Assembly (NCBI GenBank): GCA_963678085.1
Contig: OY782680.1
Location: 2,542,001 to 2,606,000 of the forward strand
Length of the DNA stretch: 64,000 nucleotides
Direction of reading: 5' to 3'
DNA from: Aliishimia sp963678085
GTDB lineage: Bacteria; Pseudomonadota; Alphaproteobacteria; Rhodobacterales; Rhodobacteraceae
In this document: positions 8,256 through 17,881 of the stretch, piece by piece
How the letters are laid out: every line of letters begins with the position of its first letter
Numbering within the stretch: the first letter of the stretch is position 1
Program-made: the position numbers and the translations under genes
The notes under the pieces: model-generated
Told to the model about the DNA's origin: nothing
The model's input: only the letters and a program-made list of their open reading frames with translations
The model's database searches: none

Positions 8256-8758
8256 GCCCGCAGCGCGCCGTTCTGGCGGGGGGATGTTTTTGGGGCATGC
8301 AGGATCTAATCCGCAAATTGCCGGGCGTGAAGCAAACGAGCGTGGGCTATACCGGCGGCGATGTGCCCAATGCCACCTATCGCAACCATGGCACCCATGC
8401 GGAAGGGATCGAGATCTTCTTTGACCCGAGCAAAATCAGCTATCGCCAGATCTTAGAGTTTTTCTTTCAAATCCACGATCCTACGACGCTGAACCGACAG
8501 GGCAATGATATCGGGCTGAGCTATCGCTCAGCAATCTACTATATGGACGAGACACAGCGCCAGGTGGCGCTGGACACGATTGCGGATGTAGAGGCCTCGG
8601 GCCTCTGGCCCGGGCGGGTTGTGACCGAGCTTGCGCCCGTGGGTGATTTCTGGACCGCTGAGCCCGAGCACCAAGATTACCTTGAGCGCCTGCCAAATGG
8701 CTATACCTGCCATTTTCCGCGCACCGATTGGGTGCTCCCCAAGCGGGTTGAAACTTAG
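8252..8758 (+). CDS. msrA: Peptide-methionine (S)-S-oxide reductase MsrA
   Basis: 168 residues with the catalytic GGCFWGMQD motif at residues 11-19, followed by TSVGYTGG and the family's YRNHGTHAEGIEI segment. It reduces the S epimer of methionine sulfoxide using thioredoxin. It overlaps msrB by ATGA. A hairpin-plus-core repeat follows its stop and probably serves as the operon terminator. Confidence 0.95.
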   Translation: MSPQRAVLAGGCFWGMQDLIRKLPGVKQTSVGYTGGDVPNATYRNHGTHAEGIEIFFDPSKISYRQILEFFFQIHDPTTLNRQGNDIGLSYRSAIYYMDETQRQVALDTIADVEASGLWPGRVVTELAPVGDFWTAEPEHQDYLERLPNGYTCHFPRTDWVLPKRVET

Positions 8759-8764
8759 GGACGT

Positions 8765-8815
8765 GGGGGTTTTGCACCCCCACACCCCCGCAAGGTATTT
8801 TTAGCCAAATGAAGG
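8765..8815 (+). repeat. Dispersed hairpin-plus-core repeat, copy 2
   Basis: GGGGGT-TTTGC-ACCCCC hairpin (8765-8781), a C-rich spacer, then the core GGTATTTTTAGCCAAATG. It lies directly after msrA and between convergent genes, and the hairpin followed later by TTTTT may act as a terminator for msrBA. Confidence 0.7.
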
Positions 8816-8823
8816 GGGCGCCT

Positions 8824-10824
8824 TTAGGCGATTGTGGGGCGTCCACTGGCCTCGATGGTGAGCATGGCTTCGACGAACACCTCGCGTGCTTCAATCGTGG
8901 CTGTGCGTTCCTCTAGGCTTTCGGAGATTTGGATGTCTTCTGCCCCCGCCTCCCTGGCGCGTTGCATCACCTCTGCCTGAAGTTGGCGACGCAGGCTGTC
9001 TAGGGCCGCGCTTTTTTGGGCAAAGATTTGCGGTTCAGGCCCGGTATGCACCACATATTGCCCCTCGCTTGGGCTGGTTATGGAGGCTGTGCGCCGCATG
9101 GTGATCCGCCCCACAACAGCGCCAATCGCATTGGCGACCCCAGCATGTTCGGGCAGCAGCATCTGGGTGCCAAGGCGCGCGCCCACGGCCGGGTAATAGG
9201 TTTGGGCCGAGGCCCCAAGGCCAATCACCGGCACGTTCAGCCCGGTTGACAGGCGCACAATGCCGCGATGATCGCTCAGGCCGCGCTGCATCAGCACATG
9301 GCGGGCGAGCTGATCTGGGGGCGCGACAAAATCTGGGTTTTCTTCGGCAAAACCGGCTTCGAGCAGGGCCAGGCTGGTTTGATGGGTCAGTTGATCGGTG
9401 ATCATTTGCGCCATGACCCCAGGGCCCTGCGCAAGCCGCTCGCCCGATCCGGTGCGTTTGCGCGCCAAAAGCTCCAGCGCTTTTTCTGCCGCACCGCGAT
9501 CCCAGTGATTGGCCCGGCCTAAGAGGTGAGAGGCATCTGAGGGGGTTACGCCGCTGACTTGTGCGATCCCGCGCGCCACAAGCCGTTTGAGCGCGGCGTG
9601 ATCCATGCGGGTGCGCAGCACTTTGGCGAGCGGTTGCGGTCCCGCGTCGATGCGAGTGAGCAGTTTTTCCTCGCGTTCAGCCAGCCCCTCGCGGCTGACC
9701 CCGATCACCGCGCGCACAAAACGCGCATCATGTTCGCCCGGCGTGGCGCTGCGCAGGCTGTCATCAAGCGCGCTGTGCACCATATCCGGGTTTTCATGCG
9801 CCATCAGCGCGATGGGCACCACGCGGCGCGGCCCCAGGGTGAGCCCGCCTGTAAGTCCGGTTGTCAGCACATGAATTTCGCTATCCCCGCCAAGGCCGGT
9901 TGTGCGCATCGCCACTGCTTCGACCATGGTGCGATAGGGCCCGACCTGCGCGCCTTGCGGATCGATCAAGGGGCGACCATCACGCAAAAGCGCCACATCG
10001 GTGGTGGTGCCCCCAATATCGCTGACCAAAGCATCGCACGCATCCGTCATCCAGCGCGCCCCGACGATAGAGGCGGCCGGGCCACTGAGGATGGTTTCGA
10101 TCGGCTTTTCGCGGGCTTGATCGGCGGAGATCAGCGCCCCATCGCCGCGCACCACCATCAGAGGGGCCGCGATCCCCATCTCGCCCAAAGCGGTTTCTGC
10201 GCGGGTGATCAGCTTGTCGATCATGCCAATCAGGCGCGCGTTAAGGACCGCGGTGAGCGCGCGTTTTGGCCCGCCAAGTTTGGCTGAGAGTTGGTGAGAG
10301 GCGCTGACGGGCCGACCTGTGATTTCGCGCACCAGCTCCATCGCGCGTAGCTCATGGGCGGCATTGCGCACGGCAAATTGTGCGGCAACGGCATAGCCGC
10401 TGACCTCGTTCTTTTGGGCCTGCAGAAAGGCGCGCAAGGCAGGCTCGTCCAGCGGCGCTTTTTCGGCCCCCGCATGGCTATGCCCGCCGCTGAGCACGAG
10501 ATAGGGGTCGGATTTGAGCGCCTCTCTCAGACCGCTTGTGTCCATGTCCTTTTCTTGGAAGCCTATGAAAATAAGGGCGACGCGCCCGCCCTGCCCCTCG
10601 ACCAGCGCGTTGGTGGCGAGCGTTGTGGAGAGCGAGGCCAGACCGATGTCACCGGGCTGCACGCCAGAGGTTTCCAGCACGCGCGCCACCGCTTTGCTCA
10701 CGCCAATGGCAAGATCATGGCGGGTGGTCAGGGATTTTGCGCTGGCGATGACCTCTTGCTCATCGCGGATCAGCACCGCATCGGTATAGGTGCCGCCCGT
10801 ATCTACGCCCAAACTGATGCTCAT
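8824..10824 (-). CDS. Hydantoinase/oxoprolinase family protein (HyuA-like ATPase)
   Basis: 666 residues. The N-terminus MSISLGVDTGGTYTDAVL is the phosphate-binding DTGGTxTD motif of the hydantoinase A/oxoprolinase fold. A second actin-like ATPase signature, SDIGGTTTDVALL, lies near residue 270, followed by RTTGLGGDS. Characterised members open 5-membered lactam or imide rings (hydantoins, 5-oxoproline) or carboxylate ketones with ATP. No HyuB partner is seen beside it, which is unusual for true hydantoinases. QueG and GST genes lie upstream on the same strand with small gaps. Confidence 0.9.
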   Translation of the reverse strand: MSISLGVDTGGTYTDAVLIRDEQEVIASAKSLTTRHDLAIGVSKAVARVLETSGVQPGDIGLASLSTTLATNALVEGQGGRVALIFIGFQEKDMDTSGLREALKSDPYLVLSGGHSHAGAEKAPLDEPALRAFLQAQKNEVSGYAVAAQFAVRNAAHELRAMELVREITGRPVSASHQLSAKLGGPKRALTAVLNARLIGMIDKLITRAETALGEMGIAAPLMVVRGDGALISADQAREKPIETILSGPAASIVGARWMTDACDALVSDIGGTTTDVALLRDGRPLIDPQGAQVGPYRTMVEAVAMRTTGLGGDSEIHVLTTGLTGGLTLGPRRVVPIALMAHENPDMVHSALDDSLRSATPGEHDARFVRAVIGVSREGLAEREEKLLTRIDAGPQPLAKVLRTRMDHAALKRLVARGIAQVSGVTPSDASHLLGRANHWDRGAAEKALELLARKRTGSGERLAQGPGVMAQMITDQLTHQTSLALLEAGFAEENPDFVAPPDQLARHVLMQRGLSDHRGIVRLSTGLNVPVIGLGASAQTYYPAVGARLGTQMLLPEHAGVANAIGAVVGRITMRRTASITSPSEGQYVVHTGPEPQIFAQKSAALDSLRRQLQAEVMQRAREAGAEDIQISESLEERTATIEAREVFVEAMLTIEASGRPTIA

Positions 10825-10864
10825 TATTCTCTCCCTGATTTTGGGCTGCGATAGCGTCTCTGGC

Positions 10865-11893
10865 TTAGGCTGGCCTGCTCAATTGCGACACCGCATAGCG
10901 CGCGGCGTCGGCAACGGCGGGGTCAGGATCTTCGCATAGGGTTTGTGCGATCGGCACGAGTTTCGGTTGGTTCGAGTTTCCAATGGCATAGAGCACGTTA
11001 CGCACGAAACGATCCCGGCCTATGCGTTTAATGGGAGAGCCGGAAAACAGCGCGCGAAACCCCGCATCATCCAGCTGGGCCAGATCGGCAAGGCGCGGGG
11101 CTTTCAGGTCGTCGCGCGCGTGATAGCGTATATCTGAGGCGGCAACGGCGAATTTATTCCAGGGGCAAGCGGCCAGACAATCATCGCAACCATAGATGCG
11201 ATTGCCGAGCTTTGGGCGCAGCTCGGGCTCCACCGGGCCTTTATGTTCGATGGTCAGATAGGATATACAACGCCGCGCATCTAATTGATAAGGCACAGGA
11301 AATGCATTTGTCGGACAAATGTCAAGACAGGCCCGGCAGGAGCCGCAATGATCGCGCTCGGGTGGATCCGGGGCCAGCTCTAACGTGGTAAAGATCGCGC
11401 CAAGAAAGGCCCAATTGCCCCAATCGCGGCTCACAAGATTGGTGTGTTTGCCCTGCCAACCCAGCCCCGCCGCCTGCCCCAGCGCCTTTTCCGGCACGGG
11501 GGCGGTATCCACAAAGACCTTCACTTCGCAGTCGGTTTGCGCCACCATCCAGCGGGCCAGCCGCTTGAGCCGCTTTTTCACGATATCGTGGTAATCTTTG
11601 TTTTGCGCATAGACGGAAATTGCGCCGCGCTCTGGGAAATCAAGTATTTCCAAAGGGTTATGCTCTGGCGTGTAGCTTTCCGCCAGCATGATCACCGCGC
11701 GCGCCTGCGGCCATAGAACATCCGGTGCACCGCGCCAATGCATGCGCTCTGCCATCCAAGCCATTTGCCCGTGATAGCCCTTTTGCACAAAGCTCTGCAG
11801 CCGCGCCATGACCTGAGGGACCGCATCGGGGCGGCAAACCCGTCCAGAGACAAAGCCCATCTCCCGAGCTTGCGCGAGGATCTCAGCCTTCAT
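10865..11893 (-). CDS. queG: Epoxyqueuosine reductase
   Basis: 342 residues. Catalyses the last step of queuosine synthesis in tRNA, reducing epoxyqueuosine with cobalamin and two [4Fe-4S] clusters. The clusters are visible as CGSCRACLDICP and CDDCLAACPWNK at about residues 190-245, with the family segment DTAPVPEKALGQAAGLGWQGKH cut here for brevity around residue 128. The C-terminus has a short HEAT-like stretch (DPDPAVADAARYAV). It starts 3 bases after the GST gene stop. Confidence 0.95.
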   Translation of the reverse strand: MKAEILAQAREMGFVSGRVCRPDAVPQVMARLQSFVQKGYHGQMAWMAERMHWRGAPDVLWPQARAVIMLAESYTPEHNPLEILDFPERGAISVYAQNKDYHDIVKKRLKRLARWMVAQTDCEVKVFVDTAPVPEKALGQAAGLGWQGKHTNLVSRDWGNWAFLGAIFTTLELAPDPPERDHCGSCRACLDICPTNAFPVPYQLDARRCISYLTIEHKGPVEPELRPKLGNRIYGCDDCLAACPWNKFAVAASDIRYHARDDLKAPRLADLAQLDDAGFRALFSGSPIKRIGRDRFVRNVLYAIGNSNQPKLVPIAQTLCEDPDPAVADAARYAVSQLSRPA

Positions 11894-11896
11894 GGC

Positions 11897-12562
11897 TCAG
11901 AAATCGAGATTGGCGTAATGGGGCGGCGGCGCTTGACCGGGCACCTGATCGGCCAGGATCGAGCGAAAGGCCGGGCGCGATTTGATCTTTGCGTACCAAT
12001 CGCGCACCGCCTCATGGCTGTCCCAATCCACATCAGACGTATAATCGAGCGCCGAAATATGCGCAGCAGCTGCAAAATCCGCCAGCGTCATCACATCCCC
12101 CGCCAGCCAGCGGCGATGGTCCAGCAGCCAGGTCATGTATTTCAGATGATAGCGGATCGCCTTGGCCCCCGCTTTCACATTGGCGCTGTCAGGATAGCCG
12201 AGCTTCATCACTTTTTTATTCACCCGCTCATAGAGCAGCTTCGATGTCACCTCTGCATGAAATTTATCATCAAACCAACCGATTAAGCGCCGAACCTCAT
12301 GTCTTGCAGCAGGATCTCTTGGGATAAGAACCGGCTCTGCGCGCGTCTCTTCGATATATTCACAGATCGGCAAGCTTTCAGTCAGGATCAGCCCATCAAT
12401 GCGCAAAATCGGCACTTTTCCCGCCGGGTTCCGTTTTAGAAATTCCGGCGATTGCTCCCAATAGCGCTCTTCGACCAGCTCGACCTCGATCTTTTTCTCC
12501 GCCAAACATAAGCGTACCTTGCGGCAAAACGGAGACAAAGGGACGTGGTAAAGTTTGGCCAT
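11897..12562 (-). CDS. Glutathione S-transferase family protein
   Basis: 221 residues with the thioredoxin-fold N-terminus (KLYHVPLSPFCRKVRL), the cis-proline and Glu-Ser pair of the glutathione site (VPILRIDGLILTESLPICEY), and an all-helical C-terminal domain with ALDYTSDVDWDSHEAVRDWY. The SPFC motif suggests a serine or cysteine catalytic residue. It starts the minus-strand set GST-queG-hydantoinase-like. The substrate is not predictable. Confidence 0.9.
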   Translation of the reverse strand: MAKLYHVPLSPFCRKVRLCLAEKKIEVELVEERYWEQSPEFLKRNPAGKVPILRIDGLILTESLPICEYIEETRAEPVLIPRDPAARHEVRRLIGWFDDKFHAEVTSKLLYERVNKKVMKLGYPDSANVKAGAKAIRYHLKYMTWLLDHRRWLAGDVMTLADFAAAAHISALDYTSDVDWDSHEAVRDWYAKIKSRPAFRSILADQVPGQAPPPHYANLDF

Positions 12563-12742
12563 GGCGATTTCTGGGGTTGCTAATCCCCTCTATGTGCCGC
12601 GCTATGGGTGCTTTTTCAACTAGCTTATGTACATTCTCCCATCAACTTACACAAAAACCGGCCGCCAGGCGCAAAGATGGTGGCGTATAAATTCTTTGTT
12701 GGGAGTTTTCAGTTAACCTCGCGCCTTAGGTGAAAGGTGCAT

Positions 12743-15115
12743 ATGTTTAAAAAGATCAACAGACGCGTTCGCGAACTCAAAGAAACCTTGATGAATCTGT
12801 TCGAGGTCAATGGGTTATGCCTGATTTCCCTAGATGATGCGGTACAAAAAAAGCTGCGCCGGCAACAGATTCGCGGAACCATCAAACAGCAACGCCCAAT
12901 TTATGCGCTACTGCCACTTTTTGCGCCTGCGATGATGTCGCTCGGCTGGAACCAGGGCATAAATTATTGGCTGATTATCTGGGGCGCGTTTTTGTTTGCC
13001 ATCTGCTTGTCGCAATATATTCGATATGCGCGCCTCTATGAAACCAAAGGCTCTGTACGGGATATGCAAGAGCTGTTCGCGACCCAAGTTCTAGATGCCC
13101 TAACCTGGAGTGCGGCCCTTATCCTGATGTACCCCCTTATCGACGGGATGGAAAAAACCATTCTTGTTACGGTCCTTGTGGCCCATATGACGTTTGGTAT
13201 CAGCACGATGTCACAGACACCCCTTGTCGCTTTGGGGTATTTGTCCGTCATTTGCCCAATGCTCATCACAGTGCCTATTTTACATGGGATTTCTGTCTCA
13301 AATTCCTTTGACATTTTGCTTGGCGTGCTGTCCTTGGTTGGCGGGATGGCTGTCGTAAGCTCGATTGTGAACCAGTCGCGCGACCGCTTTGAAGCCTTCG
13401 TCAACTTAGAATCGCTCTCGCAGCGCAGCGAAGTGATCGATCTATTGCTTAAGACCCATGATGCGACAGGTGTTGAAACCGGCTGGTCCACCGATGCCAG
13501 TTCCCGATTGATCACATGCCCCAAACCGATCCTTGAACTGATGCCAAGCCGGGACCAAAATTTCTTTGACCTTGATCTGATTACGTTTCTTGACAAAAAT
13601 ATGGTCGACCCCTCCTCCCCCGACCTAAAGAAAGTCCGCTATGCGCTGGAGCGGAAAGCCGGATTCTCGGGCCTGACACTGCCCTTTAAGGTTGCCGGGA
13701 CCGAAGAAATTCGATGGATTGTGATCAGCGGGCAGCCAAAATATCAAAATAGCTTATTCATCGGATATTCTGGAAATTTTTCGGATGTCACCTCTACATT
13801 AGAGGCCCAAAAACAGGCGGACTTCCTTGCGAAAATGGATCCTCTGACCGGCCTTTACAATCGTAGTTTTTTGCAGAAAACGCTCGCAGATTTGGTCAAG
13901 GGCATTGATTTCGCCAGCGCCTACCTGATTGATTTGGATGGGTTTAAGCAGATCAATGATCGCTATGGCCATCCCGTTGGCGATGAGCTGTTATGCGACG
14001 TGGCCAAGCGCATGCGCAAAATCGCATCCAGCGGCGATGTGATCGCGCGCCTTGGCGGTGACGAGTTTTTGTTTCTGTCCCAACACCAAGATGCCCGGCT
14101 TGGGGCGGGGTCGCAATTTGCAGCCTCTCTTTTATCCAAGCTTTCAGAGCCTTATAACATATGTGGCCTTGAAGCTGAAATCTCAGCCTCAATCGGCATC
14201 GCGCGCTTTCCCGAGGACACCCAGCACGGTATGCAATTGCTAAACCTTGCGGATTTAGCGCTTTACTCGGCGAAAAACGCGGGGAAAAACCGCTGCGTTG
14301 ATTACTCGAACAACATGCTCGCGCGGCAAAAACACCGCACGCAAGTCACCGAAAAACTGCGCGATGCGGTGCATGGTAAGCAGATTCGTCCCTTTTTTCA
14401 GCCGCAAATCTGTACCCTTACGGGTCAAATCATCGCTGTAGAGGTGCTTGCACGTTGGCGCGATAGCGAGCTTGGACCTATTCCACCTGATATCTTTATC
14501 CCTGTCGCCGAAGAAACCGGGCTCATCAATGAGATGAGCCAATCTCTTTTTGAAGAGGCCTGCGCGGCCGCATTAAACTGGCCGGACCTTCCGGACAAGC
14601 CGCCCATAGAACTCTCACTCAATCTGTCCCCCGCACAAATCACGCGCGGCACGCCCTATAAGCTGATCACAAATGTGCTGGAAAAGACGGGATTTCCCCC
14701 GGAGCGTTTGGTGATTGAGATCACAGAAACCGTTCTCATCGACGATATCGAGCAAACCCGTAACACGTTAAAGGCGGTGAGCGATCTGGGCATTAAACTC
14801 GCGCTGGACGATTTTGGCACGGGGTATTCCTCACTGAACTATATTCGCGCCCTGCCCTTGCACCAACTCAAAATCGACAAATCCTTTGTCGCCGATTTGA
14901 ATGATCCGGGAACCGCCGCAATCGTGCGCTCGGTCATTCGTTTAGGTCATGATCTCGATCTTAAAATCGTGGCAGAAGGCGTTGAAAACGAGGCCCAAGC
15001 GCGCAAGTTGATCAGTTGGGGCTGTGACCTGTTGCAAGGGTATCGCTATTATCGCCCCATGCCGATCTCCCAAATCACCCCGATCATAGAACAGCAAAAA
15101 ATCGCAGTTGCATGA
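12743..15115 (+). CDS. Membrane GGDEF-EAL protein (cyclic di-GMP turnover)
   Basis: About 790 residues from ATG 12743 (a GTG two codons earlier is possible). Residues about 55-230 contain five or six hydrophobic segments, then a PAS-like region, a GGDEF domain with RLGGDEF near residue 434, and an EAL domain from about residue 550. The GGDEF signature is intact, consistent with diguanylate cyclase activity. The EAL motif reads EVLAR, and DDFGTGYSS, KIDKSFV and VAEGVE are all present, so phosphodiesterase activity is also possible. It may switch between activities through its membrane sensor. No neighbour explains its signal. Confidence 0.93.
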   Translation: MFKKINRRVRELKETLMNLFEVNGLCLISLDDAVQKKLRRQQIRGTIKQQRPIYALLPLFAPAMMSLGWNQGINYWLIIWGAFLFAICLSQYIRYARLYETKGSVRDMQELFATQVLDALTWSAALILMYPLIDGMEKTILVTVLVAHMTFGISTMSQTPLVALGYLSVICPMLITVPILHGISVSNSFDILLGVLSLVGGMAVVSSIVNQSRDRFEAFVNLESLSQRSEVIDLLLKTHDATGVETGWSTDASSRLITCPKPILELMPSRDQNFFDLDLITFLDKNMVDPSSPDLKKVRYALERKAGFSGLTLPFKVAGTEEIRWIVISGQPKYQNSLFIGYSGNFSDVTSTLEAQKQADFLAKMDPLTGLYNRSFLQKTLADLVKGIDFASAYLIDLDGFKQINDRYGHPVGDELLCDVAKRMRKIASSGDVIARLGGDEFLFLSQHQDARLGAGSQFAASLLSKLSEPYNICGLEAEISASIGIARFPEDTQHGMQLLNLADLALYSAKNAGKNRCVDYSNNMLARQKHRTQVTEKLRDAVHGKQIRPFFQPQICTLTGQIIAVEVLARWRDSELGPIPPDIFIPVAEETGLINEMSQSLFEEACAAALNWPDLPDKPPIELSLNLSPAQITRGTPYKLITNVLEKTGFPPERLVIEITETVLIDDIEQTRNTLKAVSDLGIKLALDDFGTGYSSLNYIRALPLHQLKIDKSFVADLNDPGTAAIVRSVIRLGHDLDLKIVAEGVENEAQARKLISWGCDLLQGYRYYRPMPISQITPIIEQQKIAVA

Positions 15116-15162
15116 GCACAGGTGCAGACCTAAGCTCGCTTTGGAGACGGGAGTTAAGAGAC

Positions 15163-16023
15163 ATGGCAACAGGCACGAATATCCGCACCTATTTCAACGG
15201 CAGCTGGCACGCGGGCGATGTGCCCATAATGAATGCAGGCGATCACGGTGCTTGGCTGGGGTCGAGCATCTTTGATGGCGCGCGCTTTGTGAATGGGCTC
15301 ACCCCGGATCTGGACAAGCATTTGGCGCGCACCAATGCTTCTGCGAGAGCGATGATGCTGACCTCGACCCATTCTGTTGCGCAAATGCTTGAGATTGTTG
15401 CCGAGGGCCTTGCCGCCTACCCCAAAGATGCCGCCGTTTATATTCGGCCAATGTATTGGGGCATTCATGGCGATGTCACCGCGATTGTGCCCAGCAGCGA
15501 GGAAACCGGCTTTGCCATTTGCCTAGAGCAGATCCCCATGGCCCCGCCAGAAGCTGGCGCGAGCTTGACCAAAACCCGCTTTCGCCGCCCCGTGCTGGAA
15601 ACGGCCGTGGTGAATTGCAAGGCGGGCTGCCTTTATCCCAACAATGCGCGCATGCTGGTTGAGGCCCGCTCTAAAGGCTTTTCCAACGCCCTGGTCACGG
15701 ACATGATGGGCAATGTGGCCGAAACCGCTACGGCCAATATATTCGCGGTGAAAGATGGCGAGGTCTTTACCCCCATCCCCAACGGCACCTTCCTTGCGGG
15801 CATCACCCGCGCGCGCCATATCACCAATCTGCGCGCCGATGGGGTTAAAGTGCATGAAACCGTCATGAGCTACGCAGATATTGAAGAGGCAGACGAGCTG
15901 TTCCTGTCGGGAAATATGAACAAGGTCACCCCCGTTACCGCGTTCGAGGACACCCAATATCAAGCCGGCCCCATTACCCGCCGCGTGCGCGAGATGTATT
16001 GGGATTGGGCGGCATCTACCTAG
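15163..16023 (+). CDS. Class IV aminotransferase (branched-chain aminotransferase-like)
   Basis: 286 residues from ATG 15163, which has AAGAGA and GGGAG upstream. The open frame 17 codons longer overlaps the previous gene. It has the fold-type IV PLP pattern: GDHGAWLGSSIFDGARF near the N-terminus, VVNCKAGCLYPNNARML with the candidate Schiff-base lysine, NVAETATANIFAV and the TFLAGITRARHI loop. Family members transaminate branched-chain or D-amino acids or release aminodeoxychorismate products. It is not certain that this one is IlvE. Confidence 0.88.
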   Translation: MATGTNIRTYFNGSWHAGDVPIMNAGDHGAWLGSSIFDGARFVNGLTPDLDKHLARTNASARAMMLTSTHSVAQMLEIVAEGLAAYPKDAAVYIRPMYWGIHGDVTAIVPSSEETGFAICLEQIPMAPPEAGASLTKTRFRRPVLETAVVNCKAGCLYPNNARMLVEARSKGFSNALVTDMMGNVAETATANIFAVKDGEVFTPIPNGTFLAGITRARHITNLRADGVKVHETVMSYADIEEADELFLSGNMNKVTPVTAFEDTQYQAGPITRRVREMYWDWAAST

Positions 16024-16039
16024 TTCTGAGTTGAAAACG

Positions 16040-16636
16040 ATGCCCAAACGGTTTGAATTTTGGTTCGAATTTGCCAGCACCTATTCCTATCTGTCGGCCA
16101 TGCGCATTGAGGCGCTATGCAATGCCGCGCAGGTTGAAATCGCCTGGCGCCCTTTCCTGCTTGGCCCGATTTTCAAAGCGCAGGGCTGGGAGAGCAGCCC
16201 ATTTAACCTTTACCCGGCCAAAGGCGCGTATATGTGGCAGGATATGGCGCGCGAGGCGGCAAGGTTGGGCCTGCCCTTCACGCGCCCATCACTCTTTCCG
16301 CAAAACGGGTTGCATGCCGCGCGCATAGCTTGCGCTGCCAAAACCGCGCCCTGGTTGCCCGAATTTGTGCGCGCTGTTTACACCGCCAGTTTCGCGCATG
16401 GGCGTGATATTTCAGCTCAAGCCACCCTTGCGCAGATCCTGCAAACGCTTGGTCAAGATCCCGAGGCCCTCTTTGCACAAGCTCAAAGCCAAGAGGTCAA
16501 AGCGCAGCTGCGCGCCAATACCGAGGCTGCGCAATCAAAAGGGCTGTTTGGCGCGCCCAGTTTCATTGTTGGGGAGACGCTCTTTTGGGGCAATGACCGG
16601 CTGGAAGCCGCGATTGAGCACGCGATATCAACTTAA
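16040..16636 (+). CDS. DsbA-fold 2-hydroxychromene-2-carboxylate isomerase-like protein
   Basis: 198 residues starting MPKRFEFWFEFASTYSYL. The FxFEFASxYSYLS opening, the long helical insertion and the SKGLFGAPSFIVGETLFWGND ending are typical of the HCCA isomerase/GST-kappa family. The classical CxxC of DsbA is replaced by S-T-Y-S, so it is not a disulfide oxidase. Members isomerise chromene carboxylates in aromatic breakdown with glutathione, though many copies are uncharacterised. It follows the aminotransferase after 16 bases. Confidence 0.85.
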   Translation: MPKRFEFWFEFASTYSYLSAMRIEALCNAAQVEIAWRPFLLGPIFKAQGWESSPFNLYPAKGAYMWQDMAREAARLGLPFTRPSLFPQNGLHAARIACAAKTAPWLPEFVRAVYTASFAHGRDISAQATLAQILQTLGQDPEALFAQAQSQEVKAQLRANTEAAQSKGLFGAPSFIVGETLFWGNDRLEAAIEHAIST

Positions 16637-16695
16637 CCTTGCCAGCGCGCGCGGCTTTGTCCATGATGCCCTGACGCCAGAACGGGATCTCGAAA

Positions 16696-17151
16696 ATGCG
16701 CAAATTTCTCGTCATTCTTGATGACAGCCGTGAATTTCTCAATGCTACCCGCTTTGCCGCGATGCGCGCCTCCAATACGGGGGGCGGTGTCACGGTGCTT
16801 GCTGTGATCCCGCCCGAAGAGTTCAACCATTGGATTGGCGTTGCGGATGTGATGCGGGCGGAGGCGCGTGAACGTATCGAGGTGCATTACGAGGTCTACG
16901 CCAAATGGATGCGCGATCGCCAAGGGGTCGAGCCAGAGCTTGTGATCCGCGAAGGGCGCCCGGTCGATGAAATTCTGGCATATATCAAAGAAGATCCAGA
17001 GGTTGGCGTGCTGGTGCTTGGCGCGGGGACCGACCGCAAGGGGCCGGGCCCGCTTGTCACGCAGCTCAGCAAATCTGCCTCAAGCCTGCCGGTTCCCATG
17101 ACCATTGTGCCGGGCGATTTGAGCAAAGAACGGCTCGAAGAGATCACTTAA
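16696..17151 (+). CDS. Universal stress protein (UspA family)
   Basis: 151 residues of one Usp domain. MRKFLVILDDSREFLNATRFA opens the nucleotide-binding fold, and VLGAGTDRKGPGPLV is a variant of the G-x2-G-x9-G-S/T ATP loop. Usp proteins are cytosolic and induced by growth arrest or stress. Here the gene lies between the DsbA-fold isomerase and the NifU-type gene. Confidence 0.9.
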   Translation: MRKFLVILDDSREFLNATRFAAMRASNTGGGVTVLAVIPPEEFNHWIGVADVMRAEARERIEVHYEVYAKWMRDRQGVEPELVIREGRPVDEILAYIKEDPEVGVLVLGAGTDRKGPGPLVTQLSKSASSLPVPMTIVPGDLSKERLEEIT

Positions 17152-17233
17152 CGCATGTTAGAATTATTCTAAGGTACTTGACTTGTCTCCCCTGCCCCCG
17201 CATATAAATCAAGACCCCCAGAGGAGAGATGGC

Positions 17234-17800
17234 ATGTTTATCCAGACCGAATCGACCCCGAACCCGGCGACCTTGAAATTCTTGCCCGGTCAAACTGTGC
17301 TTGAGACGGGCACGGCGGATTTTCCTTCGGCTGAGGCGGCAAGTGCCTCGCCCCTGGCAACGCGTCTCTTTGGTGTGAACGGGGTAAATGGGGTGTTCTT
17401 TGGCACCGATTTTGTGACGATCACCAAGGACGACGCCATTGAGTGGGATCACATCAAACCGGCATTGCTGGGCGCGATTATGGAGCATTTCCAATCCGGC
17501 CAGCCCATCATGTCAGGCGATGCTAGCGCCGCGTCTGGCCATGCAGCCCATGACGGGGAAGATGGTGAAATCGTGGATCAAATCAAAGAGCTGCTCGATA
17601 GCCGCGTGCGCCCCGCCGTGGCGCAGGACGGGGGCGACATCACTTTTCATGGTTTTGATCGCGGCGTGGTTTACCTGCATATGCAAGGAGCCTGCGCGGG
17701 CTGCCCTTCGGCCACGCTCACCTTGAAAATGGGGATCGAAAACCTGCTGCGCCATTTCATCCCCGAGGTGACAGAGGTGCGTCCCGTCGGCGTATATTGA
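17234..17800 (+). CDS. NifU family iron-sulfur cluster carrier (NfuA-like)
   Basis: 188 residues from ATG 17234, with GAGGAGAG upstream. It has an N-terminal Nfu domain (MFIQTESTPNPATLKFLPG) and a C-terminal NifU domain with the cluster-binding CAGCPSA motif near residue 156. The protein assembles or carries [4Fe-4S] clusters to target enzymes; QueG in this window is one kind of Fe-S client. A candidate promoter with TTGACT lies at about 17178. The gene order NfuA then a RimI-like acetyltransferase is common in this family of bacteria. Confidence 0.93.
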   Translation: MFIQTESTPNPATLKFLPGQTVLETGTADFPSAEAASASPLATRLFGVNGVNGVFFGTDFVTITKDDAIEWDHIKPALLGAIMEHFQSGQPIMSGDASAASGHAAHDGEDGEIVDQIKELLDSRVRPAVAQDGGDITFHGFDRGVVYLHMQGACAGCPSATLTLKMGIENLLRHFIPEVTEVRPVGVY

Positions 17801-17881
17801 CCTTTTGATAAGGCCTAGCCCACAACCCTGCCGTGCTTAGAACCCCGGCGGCTCGATAAGTCCCCGGAAAGGCCTTTTTCG